From Zobellia galactanivorans (GTDB lineage: Bacteria; Bacteroidota; Bacteroidia; Flavobacteriales; Flavobacteriaceae): DNA of 64,000 nt. Below the pieces are notes generated by a model. It searched no databases. It was given only the letters and a program-made list of their open reading frames with translations, and was not told where the DNA came from. Shown here piece by piece: positions 25,508-35,253 of the stretch. The position numbers and the translations under genes are program-made. The stretch spans positions 3,282,501 through 3,346,500 of the forward strand of contig NC_015844.1 of NCBI RefSeq assembly GCF_000973105.1, read 5' to 3'. Positions within the stretch are counted from its first letter, which is position 1. Each line of letters begins with the position of its first letter.

Positions 25508-25795
25508 ATGGGTGATATAGGACAGTTTCTTCCGATGATATTGATTTTTGTGGTAGCGTATTTCTTTATGATACGCCCGCAAATGAAGCGTCAGAAAGAT
25601 GAAAAGAAATTCGCGGCTGAATTAAAAAGAGGCGATAGGGTAATTACTAAAAGTGGTTTGCACGGTAAGATTATGGATTTGAACGATAGCGATTCTTCGT
25701 GTATTCTTGAAACCATGGCCGGTAAATTAAAATTTGATCGTTCTGCGATTTCAATGGAACTGAGCAAAAAACTGAACGCTCCCGAAAAGAAGTAA
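25508..25795 (+). CDS. yajC: Preprotein translocase subunit YajC
   Basis: 95 residues with one N-terminal membrane helix (FLPMILIFVVAYFFMIRPQMKRQK, including the RPQxKRxK motif) and a small cytoplasmic domain (LKRGDRVITKSGLHGKIMDL). YajC associates with SecDF and the SecYEG translocon. It follows DUF1573 by 24 nt and ends the nusB-DUF1573-yajC block, before a strong terminator. Confidence 0.94.
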   Translation: MGDIGQFLPMILIFVVAYFFMIRPQMKRQKDEKKFAAELKRGDRVITKSGLHGKIMDLNDSDSSCILETMAGKLKFDRSAISMELSKKLNAPEKK

Positions 25796-25819
25796 ACGTA
25801 CATTGTAGTACATATTAAA

Positions 25820-25849
25820 CACCGCTAAGCAATTAGCGGTGTTTTTTTT
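25820..25849 (+). terminator. Intrinsic terminator after yajC
   Basis: The perfect stem CACCGCTAA / TTAGCGGTG (loop GCAA, a stable tetraloop) is followed by eight T. Confidence 0.8.
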
Positions 25850-25907
25850 GGTCGTTATGCTAGGGTAAATTAGTATATTCATCTCTTGAACAAAACAACC
25901 AAAATCG

Positions 25908-27257
25908 ATGTACCATAATAGACGAAATTTTATAAAGAAAAGTTCCTTGGCCTTGGCAGGTTCGGGCGCGGCATTTTTATTTCCCATGGAGCTGTTGGCC
26001 ACGCTCCGTAAAAAGGTGGGGCCGAACGATCAAATCAATGTAGGGCTTATTGGCTGCAAGGGTATGGGGTTTAGCGATTTGACGTCTATGTTGAAAATAA
26101 GCGAGACCAATGTGATGGCACTCTGCGACGTAGATGAAGCTGTTCTTAAGGCTAGGACGGAAGACCTCGGAAAGGCAGGGATTAAAAAGCCGTTGTGGTA
26201 TCGCGATTATCGTAAGCTACTTGAGAATAAAGACATTGACGTGGTCATTATAGGTACGCCGGACCATTGGCATTGCCTGCAGTTGACCGATGCCTTGATG
26301 GCGGGAAAAGATGTCTATTGTGAAAAGCCTATAGCCAATTCCATTCAAGAGTCGAATATAATGCTAAACTACGTTAGCGCTAGTGACCGAATGGTGCAGA
26401 TCGGACAATGGCAGCGTAGTCAGCCCCATTTTGTCGATGCCATTAATTTTGTGCATTCGGGCAAATTGGGCAATATACGTTTGGCAAAAGCTTGGGCCTA
26501 CCAGGGTTGGATGAAACCTGTGCCCGTCGTAGCCGATTCTGCCGCGCCGGAAGGCGTAAACTATAAAATGTGGTTGGGACCGGCACCGGAGCGCGCCTTC
26601 AACGCAAACCGCTTTCATTTCAATTTTCGATGGTTTTGGGATTATGCGGGCGGCCTAATGACCGATTGGGGCGTGCACCTGTTGGATTATGCTTTATATG
26701 GAATGAAGGCGGGTACGCCTAAGTCGGTAATGGCCCTAGGAGGAAAATTCGCCTATCCGAACGATGCTTCCGAAACCCCGGATACCTTACAGACCGTTTT
26801 TGAATACGATGGCTTTTCAATTCTTTGGGAACATGCTACGGGTATTGATGGGGGGAATTATGGACGTAACCACGGTATAGCCTTTATTGGTAATAACGGC
26901 ACTTTGGTCGTTGATCGGAACGGTTGGGAAGTGATACCTGAGGAAGAATTTGCCGGATGGGGCAAGAAAGGTACCCCTAAAATGGAAGCTGTCTCCTATG
27001 ACAAGGGCAATTCCAGTGGATTGGATTTGCATACGGCAAATTTTATAGATGCAGTAAAGAGTCGCGATGGTTCTAAATTGAATGCCCCTATTAAAGTTGG
27101 CTATGATGCCGCTTTGGTATCGCATATGGGCAACGTAGCCTTTAAGACGGGCAACCGGATCTATTGGGACGAGGCTTCCGGAAAGTTTAAGGAAGAGGAG
27201 GCCAATAAGTTGATTACGGCCAACTATCAAAATGGCTGGAAACTACCTATGCTCTAA
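25908..27257 (+). CDS. Tat-exported Gfo/Idh/MocA family oxidoreductase
   Basis: 449 residues with a twin-arginine signal (NRRNFIKKSSLALAGSGAAF). The mature part begins with a Rossmann fold (INVGLIGCKGMGFSDL), contains DVVIIGTPDHWHCLQ and the CEKP motif with the conserved catalytic Lys, and ends with a long alpha/beta substrate domain. Tat export implies the NAD(P) cofactor is loaded in the cytoplasm. Members of this exported group act on sugars, inositols or glycosides; the substrate is unknown. It stands alone with no sugar cluster next to it. Confidence 0.88.
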   Translation: MYHNRRNFIKKSSLALAGSGAAFLFPMELLATLRKKVGPNDQINVGLIGCKGMGFSDLTSMLKISETNVMALCDVDEAVLKARTEDLGKAGIKKPLWYRDYRKLLENKDIDVVIIGTPDHWHCLQLTDALMAGKDVYCEKPIANSIQESNIMLNYVSASDRMVQIGQWQRSQPHFVDAINFVHSGKLGNIRLAKAWAYQGWMKPVPVVADSAAPEGVNYKMWLGPAPERAFNANRFHFNFRWFWDYAGGLMTDWGVHLLDYALYGMKAGTPKSVMALGGKFAYPNDASETPDTLQTVFEYDGFSILWEHATGIDGGNYGRNHGIAFIGNNGTLVVDRNGWEVIPEEEFAGWGKKGTPKMEAVSYDKGNSSGLDLHTANFIDAVKSRDGSKLNAPIKVGYDAALVSHMGNVAFKTGNRIYWDEASGKFKEEEANKLITANYQNGWKLPML

Positions 27258-27302
27258 ACCATAGGGCTTCCACATATAAAATAGGGAAGGGCTAGGATGT
27301 TT

Positions 27303-27736
27303 TTACCGGAACAGGTCATTCAAGCCTTTGTCTTTGCTAATCATCGGCAAAATCTTGTCAAGTCGATTTAGTTTTGTTTTTTCACGTAGGGTTTCTGTAA
27401 TGTATGTGGCGTCTTCACGCTGCTTGTAGTGGGGTTTATTTCCTTTTCCGAAAAAAAACCTTTAATGGAACATGGCTAGGGGCTTTCCTTTTTGTGCAGT
27501 TTCAAGAAGGTTTTCGGGGTCGTTTAAAAAGACCCCGTTAAAGAACCAGATGCCGAAGTGGTGTTTGAACTTGCAAATGGCCAACACATTTTTTTGTCCA
27601 AGGTATAAGTCGGAAAATTCCATTTATGGGTTTCCTCTAAATCGGTTTTCAAAACGAGTTGGCACAAGAGGGCGACACCGTTTTTAAATGATGTGCTTCG
27701 GTGTAGTAGGCTTCTACTTTTTTCGGCTATATCCAT
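27303..27736 (-). pseudogene. Decayed DUF1801 (YdhG-like) gene
   Basis: Pieces of one DUF1801 protein are readable in three frames on the minus strand. They run from MDIAEKVEAYYTEAHH, through LVLKTDLEETHKWNFPTYTL and ICKFKHHFGIWFFNGVFLND, to a C-terminal piece TKLNRLDKILPMISKDKGL ending at a stop. The breaks are a missing T near 27687, a missing A in the A7 run near 27590, a TAA stop at 27462-27464 where Trp is expected, an extra T in the T8 run at 27451-27458, and apparent loss of about 60 residues before KQRED. Homopolymer shifts alone could be sequencing errors, but the stop and internal deletion point to real decay. It lies between the Gfo/Idh/MocA gene and pepT. Confidence 0.75.
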
Positions 27737-27780
27737 TAGGGAAGTGCAGTAAGTTGACTTCCCTAAGATAAGCTTTGTGG

Positions 27781-29010
27781 TTATACGGCTTTTTTGGCTA
27801 CCAGTTCACAGATTTTGATGATGACCTCGGTGGCCTTTATCATGCTCTCTACGGGAATATATTCGTATTTTCCGTGAAAGTTGTGCCCGCCGGCAAAAAT
27901 ATTGGGGCATGGGAGCCCCATATAGCTGAGCTGTGAGCCATCGGTGCCACCACGTATGGGTTTGATGATGGGCGTTACGCGCATGGCTTCCATGGCCTCC
28001 TTGGCTATTTCTACGATGTGGTATACCGGTTCTACTTTTTCCCTCATATTAAAATACTGATCTTTTAATTCGAGGGTAATGCAATTGCCGTGAATTGAAT
28101 TTAATTTATCGGTGATATTGCGAAGTAGTTGTTTTCTCTTTTCAAAATGGTCTTTGTCATGGTCACGTACGATAAGCTCAAATTCGGCATGTTCTATTGA
28201 GCCTTGAATGTGGTGTACGTGAAAGAAGCCTTCGCGTCCCTCGGTGTTTTGAGGGGTTTCTTCCGGGGGTAAGATCTCGAGAAATTCGCTGGCGATGCTT
28301 ATGGCGTTTACCATTTTGTTTTTGGCGTATCCCGGATGTACGCTCTTTCCTTTTATTATCACCTTGGCACTGGCCGCATTGAAATTTTCAAATTCTAGTT
28401 CGCCAATCTGGCTTCCGTCCATGGTATAGGCCCAATCGGCATCAAATTTTTCAACGTCAAAATGATGTGCCCCACGACCGATTTCTTCATCGGGGGTAAA
28501 ACCGACCCTGATTTTTCCATGTTTTATTTCCGGATGGTTGATAAGGTATTCCATGGCCGTGACAATTTCGGTGATTCCGGCCTTGTCATCGGCGCCCAAA
28601 AGGGTGGTTCCGTCCGTAGTGATGAGGGTTTGGCCCTTGTACTGCAGTAAATCCTCGAAATAATCGGGAGAGAGTACAATGTTTTCGTGGGCGTTCAGTA
28701 CAATGTCCTTGCCGTCGTAATCCTCGATAATTTGCGGATTGACATTTGTAGCCGTAAAATCGGGAGAAGTGTCAAAATGCGATATAAAGCCTATGGTAGG
28801 TACTTCAATGTTGAGATTACTCGGTAAGGTGGCCGTAATGTAGGCGTTGTTGTCGATGGAAACTTCCTCCATGCCAATTTCCAGTAATTCTTCGACGAGT
28901 AAGTCTGCTAAATGCCATTGTTTTTCGGTGCTGGGCGTGGTCTTTGATTTGGGGTCGCTTTGAGTATCGATTTTTACATACTTCAAAAAGCGATCGATGA
29001 TATGCTGCAT
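27781..29010 (-). CDS. pepT: Peptidase T (tripeptide aminopeptidase)
   Basis: 409 residues of the M20B family. Metal ligands and catalytic residues are in [11 protein letters not shown] (His, Asp), [11 protein letters not shown] (bridging Asp), [14 protein letters not shown] (catalytic Glu and ligand Glu), [17 protein letters not shown] (Asp) and [12 protein letters not shown] (His). PepT removes N-terminal residues from tripeptides in the cytoplasm. Its promoter on the minus strand is complete (TTTG-N21-TACTTTTG, 29028-29060), 17 nt before the start codon. Probably monocistronic. Confidence 0.95.
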   Translation of the reverse strand: MQHIIDRFLKYVKIDTQSDPKSKTTPSTEKQWHLADLLVEELLEIGMEEVSIDNNAYITATLPSNLNIEVPTIGFISHFDTSPDFTATNVNPQIIEDYDGKDIVLNAHENIVLSPDYFEDLLQYKGQTLITTDGTTLLGADDKAGITEIVTAMEYLINHPEIKHGKIRVGFTPDEEIGRGAHHFDVEKFDADWAYTMDGSQIGELEFENFNAASAKVIIKGKSVHPGYAKNKMVNAISIASEFLEILPPEETPQNTEGREGFFHVHHIQGSIEHAEFELIVRDHDKDHFEKRKQLLRNITDKLNSIHGNCITLELKDQYFNMREKVEPVYHIVEIAKEAMEAMRVTPIIKPIRGGTDGSQLSYMGLPCPNIFAGGHNFHGKYEYIPVESMIKATEVIIKICELVAKKAV

Positions 29011-29027
29011 CTAAAATGTTTTTGAAT

Positions 29028-29060
29028 CAAAAGTACAAAATTGGGTTTACTAGATACAAA
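29028..29060 (-). promoter_or_regulatory. Promoter of pepT
   Basis: On the minus strand TTTG (29057-29060), a 21-nt spacer and TACTTTTG (29028-29035) give a full Bacteroidota promoter. Confidence 0.6.
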
Positions 29061-29154
29061 CGAAGCCTGTTTTAAGACTATATTTTTAGTGAATTTCTTA
29101 CGTGAATGTTGGAAAATGCCTAACTTATGGTAGAATTAACTCAAATAATCAATT

Positions 29155-32136
29155 ATGAAAAGAATGTATTTTTTATGCTATGTGCTGTTTTTTGGATGCA
29201 TAGCTATTGGAAGTGCTCAAATCACAGGTACGGTTTCAGATGAAGATGGCCCACTGCCCGGTGCATCCGTAGTGGTCAAAGGAACGACGACAGGTTCCAC
29301 CACCGATTTTGACGGATTGTTTACGATCAATGCGGAGGTTGGCGATAAGCTGGTTATTTCTTACATCGGTTATGAGACCAAAGAGGTAACGGCCCAGTCG
29401 GGTACAATGAAGATCCAATTATCTTCGGGAGTAGCCTTGTCGGAGGTTATTATCGTGGGGTCGCGTAACCCGAACAGAACGGCTACCGAGAGTATGGTTC
29501 CGGTAGATGTAATTAGTATGAAGGAACTGAACAGTGTTGCCCCACAGGTGAACTTAAATCAGATCTTGAATTATGTAGCACCTTCTTTTACTTCAAACAC
29601 CCAGACTATTTCAGATGGTACGGATCACGTTGATCCGGCTTCATTAAGAGGTTTGGGTCCTGATCAGGTTTTGGTACTGATCAATGGTAAAAGAAGACAT
29701 ACCTCTTCTTTGATCAATGTAAACGGAACTTTCGGACGTGGTAGTGTGGGTACCGATTTAAATGCTATACCGGCAGCCGCCATTCAGCGTATTGAAGTTT
29801 TAAGGGATGGGGCAGCTGCCCAATATGGTTCTGATGCCATAGCGGGGGTAATCAATATCGTTTTGAACAAGAGTGTGAACGAATTGAACATGTCGGTTAC
29901 CTCTGGTGCTAATTTTTCCAAGAACGCCAATGATCAAACAGGCGGTGTAGATGGGGCTACGACCAACATAGCTGCTAGTTATGGTGTTCCCTTAGGTGAG
30001 AACGGAGGTTTCTTGAACTTTTCTGGTGATTTTGACGTACGTCAAGATTATAGTAGGATGAAGGAGTGGGAAGGTGGAATTTTTAATGCGTATAACTCTA
30101 TAGAAAGGCTAGCATTAGGGGAGAATTTAGATATTGCTGATCTGCAGGATGCCGATGTAGTTAGATTGTCTCAAAATTTACCTTATTTTGACCAAAATGA
30201 TAGGGATATTATAAATGGATTCTCTTCATCTGAATTGCATACCCCAACAAAGAAAGATGATGATGGCAATATTATATTTTATAATCCGCTTTCTAACGAT
30301 GTTACTGATTCGGAACTTACCGAAAGAAACCAGAAACGTAGTGATTATAACATGAGAGTTGGTCAGTCGGCTTTACGTGGGGGACGAATTTTTGCCAACT
30401 TTTCCTTGCCTTTAGATGATAGCGGAACTGAGGTATATTCTTTTGCCGGTATCAGTTCAAGAACGGGTAATTCAGCAGGTTTTTATCGTTTGCCCAATCA
30501 AAGCAGGACATATACACTTGCATATATGAACGGATTTTTACCAGAAATCAATTCAACTATTAAAGACAGGTCGCTATCGGTGGGTATTAAAGGAAAGATC
30601 AATGAATGGGATGTGGACTTGAGCAATACCTACGGAAAGAACTCTTTTCTGTATTCCATCGGAAATACCTTTAATGCATCCATGCAAAATGCATCACCTA
30701 CCCTTTTTGATGCAGGGGGATTTTCTTTTGCGCAGAATACGGCCAATTTAGACGTAACCCGCTTTTTTGAAGATGCGTTGTCTGGATTGAATGTGGCTTT
30801 TGGAGCGGAATACCGTGTCGAAAATTACGATATAGTGGCTGGGGAACCAGCTTCTTATGGGCAATATGATGGTACGGGGAATATAAACAATCCTTATGAT
30901 GATATTGTTAGGGATGCTGCTGGTGTTCCCGTGTTGGATGGAGAGGAAAAAACAATACCAAATCCAAATTCGGATGTACGTGTACCAACGGATTTCTTCG
31001 GGGAATCTAGACCTGGTGGATCACAGGTTTTTCCTGGTTTTGGACCGTCGAATGAATTGTCTAGAGGAAGAAGTAGTGTTGCCGGTTACATTGATTTAGA
31101 AGCGGATTTTTCAGAAAAATTCGTTGCTAGTTTTGCTACACGTTTTGAGAATTATAGCGATTTTGGTTCTACTATCAATTTTAAATTGGCAACACGTTAT
31201 AAGGTCAATGATAATATAAACCTTAGGGCTGCAGGGAATACGGGTTTTAGGGCTCCTTCCTTACATCAGATAAACTTCAACTCTACATCTACTATTTTTG
31301 ATCAGAATGGCGACCCACAAGAAGTAGGTACCTTTGCCAATGATAGTAGGGCCGCTAAACTTTTGGGTATTCCTGAATTGAAGGAAGAAACTTCAAGTAG
31401 TATAAGTGTTGGTTTTACGGCCAAGATTCCAGATGCAAACCTAACCTTGACTGTAGATGGATATTATGTGGAAATTAATGATAGGGTAGTGTATACAGGT
31501 CAATTTGAAGGCCCGGGTACAGGAACTGAATTGGATAATTTGCTAAGTCAGGCAAATGCTACAGCTGCTTCCTTCTTTGCAAATGCGATAAATACCGAAT
31601 CTCGTGGATTGGATGTAGTGCTTACGCATACGGCCAACTTAAGTGATAACTGGAGATTGAAATCGGATTTGGCGGGTACCTTATCTAAAACGAATCAAAT
31701 AGGTGATATTAATTCATCAAAAGTGTTAGAAGATGCGGGTCTTGTTAATACTTATTTTCCAGAAGATAGTAGAGTGTATCTGGAAGAGGCCGTACCACGT
31801 ACGAAAATCAACCTTTCCAACAGCCTTACCTCCGATAAATGGATCATGTTCTTAAGAAACGTATACTTTGGGGAGGTTACCGAAGCGACTACGGTCATAG
31901 CCAACCAACAGGTTTTTGGAACCAAGGTGGTGACCGACCTTTCCATTGGGTATAAGGCTACCGATGCCTTGACCTTGACCATAGGGGCCAATAACTTATT
32001 GGATATCTACCCCGATAGGGCCGAAGATCAATACAATAACCGTAGTGATGGCCGATTCGATTGGTCGCGTAGGGCGCAACAGTTCGGTATTGGAGGACGG
32101 TTCTTGTTTGCCCGTGTAAGCTTCGCTTTGAAGTAG
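29155..32136 (+). CDS. TonB-dependent receptor with CarboxypepD_reg-like domain
   Basis: 993 residues: signal peptide (FGCIAIGSAQ), one CarboxypepD_reg-like domain (ITGTVSDEDGPLPGASVVVK to about residue 90), a plug domain (LRGLGPDQVLVLINGKRRHT, then RIEVLRDGAAAQYGSDAIAG) and a 22-strand barrel ending in RVSFALK. It imports a ligand across the outer membrane using TonB energy; the ligand is unknown. No SusD partner is adjacent, so it is not a SusCD pair. It is clearly related to the receptor at 56580-59528. The barrel-coding part between about 30.05 and 31.79 kb is more AT-rich (about 30-37 percent GC in sampled rows) than the last 350 nt (about 48-53 percent). Confidence 0.93.
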   Translation: MKRMYFLCYVLFFGCIAIGSAQITGTVSDEDGPLPGASVVVKGTTTGSTTDFDGLFTINAEVGDKLVISYIGYETKEVTAQSGTMKIQLSSGVALSEVIIVGSRNPNRTATESMVPVDVISMKELNSVAPQVNLNQILNYVAPSFTSNTQTISDGTDHVDPASLRGLGPDQVLVLINGKRRHTSSLINVNGTFGRGSVGTDLNAIPAAAIQRIEVLRDGAAAQYGSDAIAGVINIVLNKSVNELNMSVTSGANFSKNANDQTGGVDGATTNIAASYGVPLGENGGFLNFSGDFDVRQDYSRMKEWEGGIFNAYNSIERLALGENLDIADLQDADVVRLSQNLPYFDQNDRDIINGFSSSELHTPTKKDDDGNIIFYNPLSNDVTDSELTERNQKRSDYNMRVGQSALRGGRIFANFSLPLDDSGTEVYSFAGISSRTGNSAGFYRLPNQSRTYTLAYMNGFLPEINSTIKDRSLSVGIKGKINEWDVDLSNTYGKNSFLYSIGNTFNASMQNASPTLFDAGGFSFAQNTANLDVTRFFEDALSGLNVAFGAEYRVENYDIVAGEPASYGQYDGTGNINNPYDDIVRDAAGVPVLDGEEKTIPNPNSDVRVPTDFFGESRPGGSQVFPGFGPSNELSRGRSSVAGYIDLEADFSEKFVASFATRFENYSDFGSTINFKLATRYKVNDNINLRAAGNTGFRAPSLHQINFNSTSTIFDQNGDPQEVGTFANDSRAAKLLGIPELKEETSSSISVGFTAKIPDANLTLTVDGYYVEINDRVVYTGQFEGPGTGTELDNLLSQANATAASFFANAINTESRGLDVVLTHTANLSDNWRLKSDLAGTLSKTNQIGDINSSKVLEDAGLVNTYFPEDSRVYLEEAVPRTKINLSNSLTSDKWIMFLRNVYFGEVTEATTVIANQQVFGTKVVTDLSIGYKATDALTLTIGANNLLDIYPDRAEDQYNNRSDGRFDWSRRAQQFGIGGRFLFARVSFALK

Positions 32137-32164
32137 AGTATTGAAAAGAAGGAATAATATAGGG

Positions 32165-32198
32165 AAAGGCCGTTCGAAAGAACGGTCTTTCTTTTTAT
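32165..32198 (+). terminator. Intrinsic terminator after the TonB-dependent receptor
   Basis: The stem AAAGGCCGTTC / GAACGGTCTTT (one G-T pair) with a GAAA tetraloop is followed by CTTTTTATTT. Confidence 0.75.
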
Positions 32199-32283
32199 TT
32201 AGGGGTGTCATACATAGAAGAAGTATAATTTTTCACTTAAAATGGTGTTTATATAAATGGATTCAAATTTTAAAAAGAGGTAT

Positions 32284-32721
32284 ATGTTGCGAAAATTATA
32301 CGGTTCAATGGTATTTTTGATGCTTTTTACATCGGTAAATGCCCAAAATTGCACATTGGATATAGGTGGAAAGAACAATGAGGCCATCAAAACTATTTTT
32401 CAATTGAACGAAGAGCAAATAAGCACTATGGAAGCCCTACAAGGCGAACTGGAGGTGCAGACCAAGGATATTGAAGGGCAAATAGAAAAGCTGTTGGCCG
32501 AACATCCGCAAAGCAGCGAAGAAGACCTCATTAAATTGGCGGAAAAATACAAGGTATTGCAGCAACAGCTGGTACAGGCGGCCTACGACAGTGATAAAAA
32601 ACTCTTGTCGCTCTTCAATTCAAAACAGTATGAGCGTTATCTTCGACTCTGTAATGAAGCTATAAGGATACCTATCAAGGTAATTCCTAAAAATTATGAA
32701 ATCCCTGAAGGGGAAGATTAA
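32284..32721 (+). CDS. Secreted helical protein of unknown function
   Basis: 145 residues from the ATG that gives a clean Sec signal peptide (MVFLMLFTSVNAQNCTL). The mature part is one or two long charged helices (ISTMEALQGELEVQTKDIEG, then KLAEKYKVLQQQLVQAAYDS) followed by LLSLFNSKQYERYLRLCNEA. The layout recalls Spy/CpxP-type periplasmic helical proteins, but I cannot assign the family. It has two Cys, one near each end of the mature part. Located between the receptor gene and pyrD. Confidence 0.6.
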   Translation: MLRKLYGSMVFLMLFTSVNAQNCTLDIGGKNNEAIKTIFQLNEEQISTMEALQGELEVQTKDIEGQIEKLLAEHPQSSEEDLIKLAEKYKVLQQQLVQAAYDSDKKLLSLFNSKQYERYLRLCNEAIRIPIKVIPKNYEIPEGED

Positions 32722-32819
32722 GAATCTAAGAGGCGGGGCACGTCTTTTTTTAAGACATGTTCCATGTCCCGACATATAAAAATAGTAGTAAGTTATGCCT
32801 GTACTAGGGGGTAAGTTTG

Positions 32820-32827
32820 TATTTTTG
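32820..32827 (+). promoter_or_regulatory. -7 element of pyrD
   Basis: TATTTTTG fits TAnnTTTG, 20 nt before the ATG at 32848. No -33 TTTG is well placed. Confidence 0.4.
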
Positions 32828-32847
32828 CGCAAATTCTATATACCCTC

Positions 32848-33891
32848 ATGTATAAGTCTATTCTTCAGCCCTTACTTTTTTTGCTAGATGCCGAAAAAGC
32901 CCATCACCTTACCTTTTCTCTAGTCCGTTTTCTTTGTAAAATTGGTTTTTCAAGCCTGTTCGAGGCCATCTATAAAATAGAGGACCCACGTCTGGAAAAG
33001 GAAGTCTTTGGAATTCGGTTCAAAAATCCGGTAGGTCTGGCGGCGGGTTTCGATAAAGATGCCAAGCTCTACAATGAGTTGTCCAATTTTGGATTTGGTT
33101 TTGTTGAGATAGGAACCTTAACGCCCAAACCCCAAGAGGGAAATCCTAAAAAGAGATTGTTCAGGCTGAAGCCCGATCAGGCGATTGTCAACCGTATGGG
33201 GTTTAACAATATGGGGGTTGCCGATGCCGTAGGGCGATTGAAAAAGAAACACAAAGTACTCATTGGAGGCAATATTGGAAAAAATAAGCTTACACCCAAT
33301 GAAAATGCGGTTTCAGATTACCTTATCTGTTTTGACGCGCTTTTTGATCACGTCGATTACTTTGTGGTCAATGTAAGTTCACCTAATACGCCTGGCCTAC
33401 GCGAGCTTCAAGATAAAGCACCTTTGACCGCCCTTTTGCTGGAACTGAAATCCGAAAACACAAAACTGGCACGGCAGAAACAAGCAAAGGAAAGGCCGAT
33501 TCTATTGAAGATTGCCCCAGACCTTACGGACGACCAGCTTTTGGATATTATCGCTATTGTTGGCGATACTAAAATAGATGGTGTTATTGCGACCAATACG
33601 ACCATTGGGCGAGAACATCTAAAATCGGATGCTTCGCTCGTTAGTGAAACGGGTGGCTTGAGTGGAAAACCATTGACCAAAAGAAGCACCGAAGTGATTC
33701 GGTTCTTAGCGGAAAGAAGCAACAAAGCTTTCCCTATAATAGGTGTGGGCGGAATACATTCCGAAGAGGATGCACTCGAAAAATTAGAAGCTGGGGCAGA
33801 CCTTGTTCAATTGTATACCGGTTTTATCTACGAAGGACCGGCCTTGATAAAACGAATCAATAAAGCCATTCTTAAAAAGCAGAGGCAATAA
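32848..33891 (+). CDS. pyrD: Dihydroorotate dehydrogenase (quinone), class 2
   Basis: 347 residues. Class 2 features are the N-terminal membrane-association extension (about residues 1-45), [28 protein letters not shown], the catalytic serine region [14 protein letters not shown] and the FMN phosphate-binding [27 protein letters not shown]. It oxidises dihydroorotate to orotate in pyrimidine synthesis and passes electrons to menaquinone at the inner membrane. No other pyr genes are adjacent. Confidence 0.95.
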   Translation: MYKSILQPLLFLLDAEKAHHLTFSLVRFLCKIGFSSLFEAIYKIEDPRLEKEVFGIRFKNPVGLAAGFDKDAKLYNELSNFGFGFVEIGTLTPKPQEGNPKKRLFRLKPDQAIVNRMGFNNMGVADAVGRLKKKHKVLIGGNIGKNKLTPNENAVSDYLICFDALFDHVDYFVVNVSSPNTPGLRELQDKAPLTALLLELKSENTKLARQKQAKERPILLKIAPDLTDDQLLDIIAIVGDTKIDGVIATNTTIGREHLKSDASLVSETGGLSGKPLTKRSTEVIRFLAERSNKAFPIIGVGGIHSEEDALEKLEAGADLVQLYTGFIYEGPALIKRINKAILKKQRQ

Positions 33892-33922
33892 AATTTATTT
33901 GGACTTTAAGGTAATACTGATC

Positions 33923-34342
33923 TTATTTGGCCCAATAATCTACAACGAGCACATCGTCTAAGTGCGGTCCCAAAATGTCGCCAAAGGCTTTATGGTCGGG
34001 GTGGGGCAAATAAACGGCACGGTCTTCCTCGCTGTTGAAGGTAAGGAAGAAACAATGGGTAAATCCTTGGTTTAATCCTTCAGGACTGTTGTTCAGGCCC
34101 CACTCATATCCCACGATTTGTGGAATTTTAGAGGGTAGGGCAGTAAATGCCTCCTCAACTTTTTTGATGTCTTCTTTCGTGGTTTCGGGTTTGAATTTGA
34201 ATAAAACTACATGACGTAGCAGACTGTCTTCTTGCATGCTGATAGATTGATCGGTTTGGTGGGCGGTCCTATTTTTGAAGGCCATAGAAAGTAAGGCGAA
34301 CAAAATGAGACATAAGGTGAGTGTAAGGTAACTTTGTTTCAT
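33923..34342 (-). CDS. Exported Dabb-domain (stress-responsive A/B barrel) protein
   Basis: 139 residues. An N-terminal hydrophobic segment (YLTLTLCLILFALLSMAFK) acts as a signal or anchor. It is followed by a Dabb ferredoxin-like domain from LLRHVVLFKFKPETTKEDI to YLPHPDHKAFGDILGPHLDD. The HPDHKAF motif is diagnostic. Dabb proteins are dimeric alpha-beta barrels with diverse roles, and several in flavobacteria are exported. Function unknown. Convergent with pyrD. Confidence 0.82.
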   Translation of the reverse strand: MKQSYLTLTLCLILFALLSMAFKNRTAHQTDQSISMQEDSLLRHVVLFKFKPETTKEDIKKVEEAFTALPSKIPQIVGYEWGLNNSPEGLNQGFTHCFFLTFNSEEDRAVYLPHPDHKAFGDILGPHLDDVLVVDYWAK

Positions 34343-34568
34343 GATATAGTCGTTTCTCTGTAATTCAATACATACTTTATACTAAAAAAGGCAATAATGC
34401 TACATACGTATAACCTAAGGAAAGACAGGAGGGAAGCCTCTCAAAAAAACTAAACGGTCGGTAAGATATAAAAAAGAGTCGTTACTTTAGCGGCGCGTTG
34501 CCGGAATCGCCCCAAAAATCGTGTATTTATTGGTTCGGGAACGAACAGTGATACTGAATAATTTAAAA

Positions 34569-35195
34569 ATGAATTACGAAACGCTCTATACTTTTATGTT
34601 GGCCACCATGGCCTTGTCCATTTCGCCGGGTCCTGATAATATTTATGTATTGATGCAAAGTCTGGTCAATGGTAAAAAACACGGATTGGCTACTACGGCG
34701 GGACTCATGTCGGGTTGTCTGGTGCATACGAGTTTGTTGGCCTTTGGGGTGTCAATGGTGATCAAGGAAAGTGATACCCTCTTTTTTGGAATTAAATTGT
34801 TGGGGGCCATTTACCTCTTTTATCTGGCGTACAAGGTGTTTAAAAGTAGTGGCTCGCTAAGTTTGACCGAAGGTTCGGTACCTAAAAAAGGGCTCTGGGA
34901 GCTATTTAGGCAGGGGTTTATCATGAATGTATTAAACCCCAAGGTTGCTATTTTCTTTTTGGCCTTCTTTCCCGGTTTTCTCTTTAGCGATGATATGAGT
35001 ACCGTAGTTCAGTTCTATGTGCTGGGGCTGGTCTTTATGTTCGTTTCCTTTATAGTTTTCAGCTTAATAGCGGTGCTTTCGGGGAGTATTTCGTCGTATT
35101 TTACATCAAAACCCAAAATGGGAATTTATCTGAAATGGCTACAAATCATTGTCTTTATTGGTATTGCGGTCTATATTCTGGTATCGGATAAATAA
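34569..35195 (+). CDS. LysE/RhtB-family amino acid exporter
   Basis: 208 residues from the ATG giving MNYETLYTFMLATMALSISP; the longer frame from 34521 lacks family similarity. Six hydrophobic helices are predicted. The family signature SISPGPDNIYVLMQSLVNGKK follows the first helix, and helix 4-5 contains NVLNPKVAIFFLAFFPGF. Such permeases export amino acids or their analogues. Located upstream of HMG-CoA lyase, an enzyme of leucine degradation, in the same direction with a 58-nt gap; a functional tie is possible but unproven. Confidence 0.87.
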   Translation: MNYETLYTFMLATMALSISPGPDNIYVLMQSLVNGKKHGLATTAGLMSGCLVHTSLLAFGVSMVIKESDTLFFGIKLLGAIYLFYLAYKVFKSSGSLSLTEGSVPKKGLWELFRQGFIMNVLNPKVAIFFLAFFPGFLFSDDMSTVVQFYVLGLVFMFVSFIVFSLIAVLSGSISSYFTSKPKMGIYLKWLQIIVFIGIAVYILVSDK

Positions 35196-35253
35196 TGCTA
35201 ATTTTGATTAGTTTTATGAGTGGTTTCTGCTGCCTCATAAGAAATGTAAGCAC

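Noticed and set aside
27472-27687. A 71-codon plus-strand frame in the gap before pepT
   Set aside because: The minus strand here carries a readable DUF1801 pseudogene; the plus-strand product resembles nothing.
29155-32721. A SusCD polysaccharide-utilisation pair made of the receptor and the next gene
   Set aside because: The following gene encodes a 145-residue helical protein, not a SusD lipoprotein of about 500 residues, and no glycoside hydrolases are nearby.
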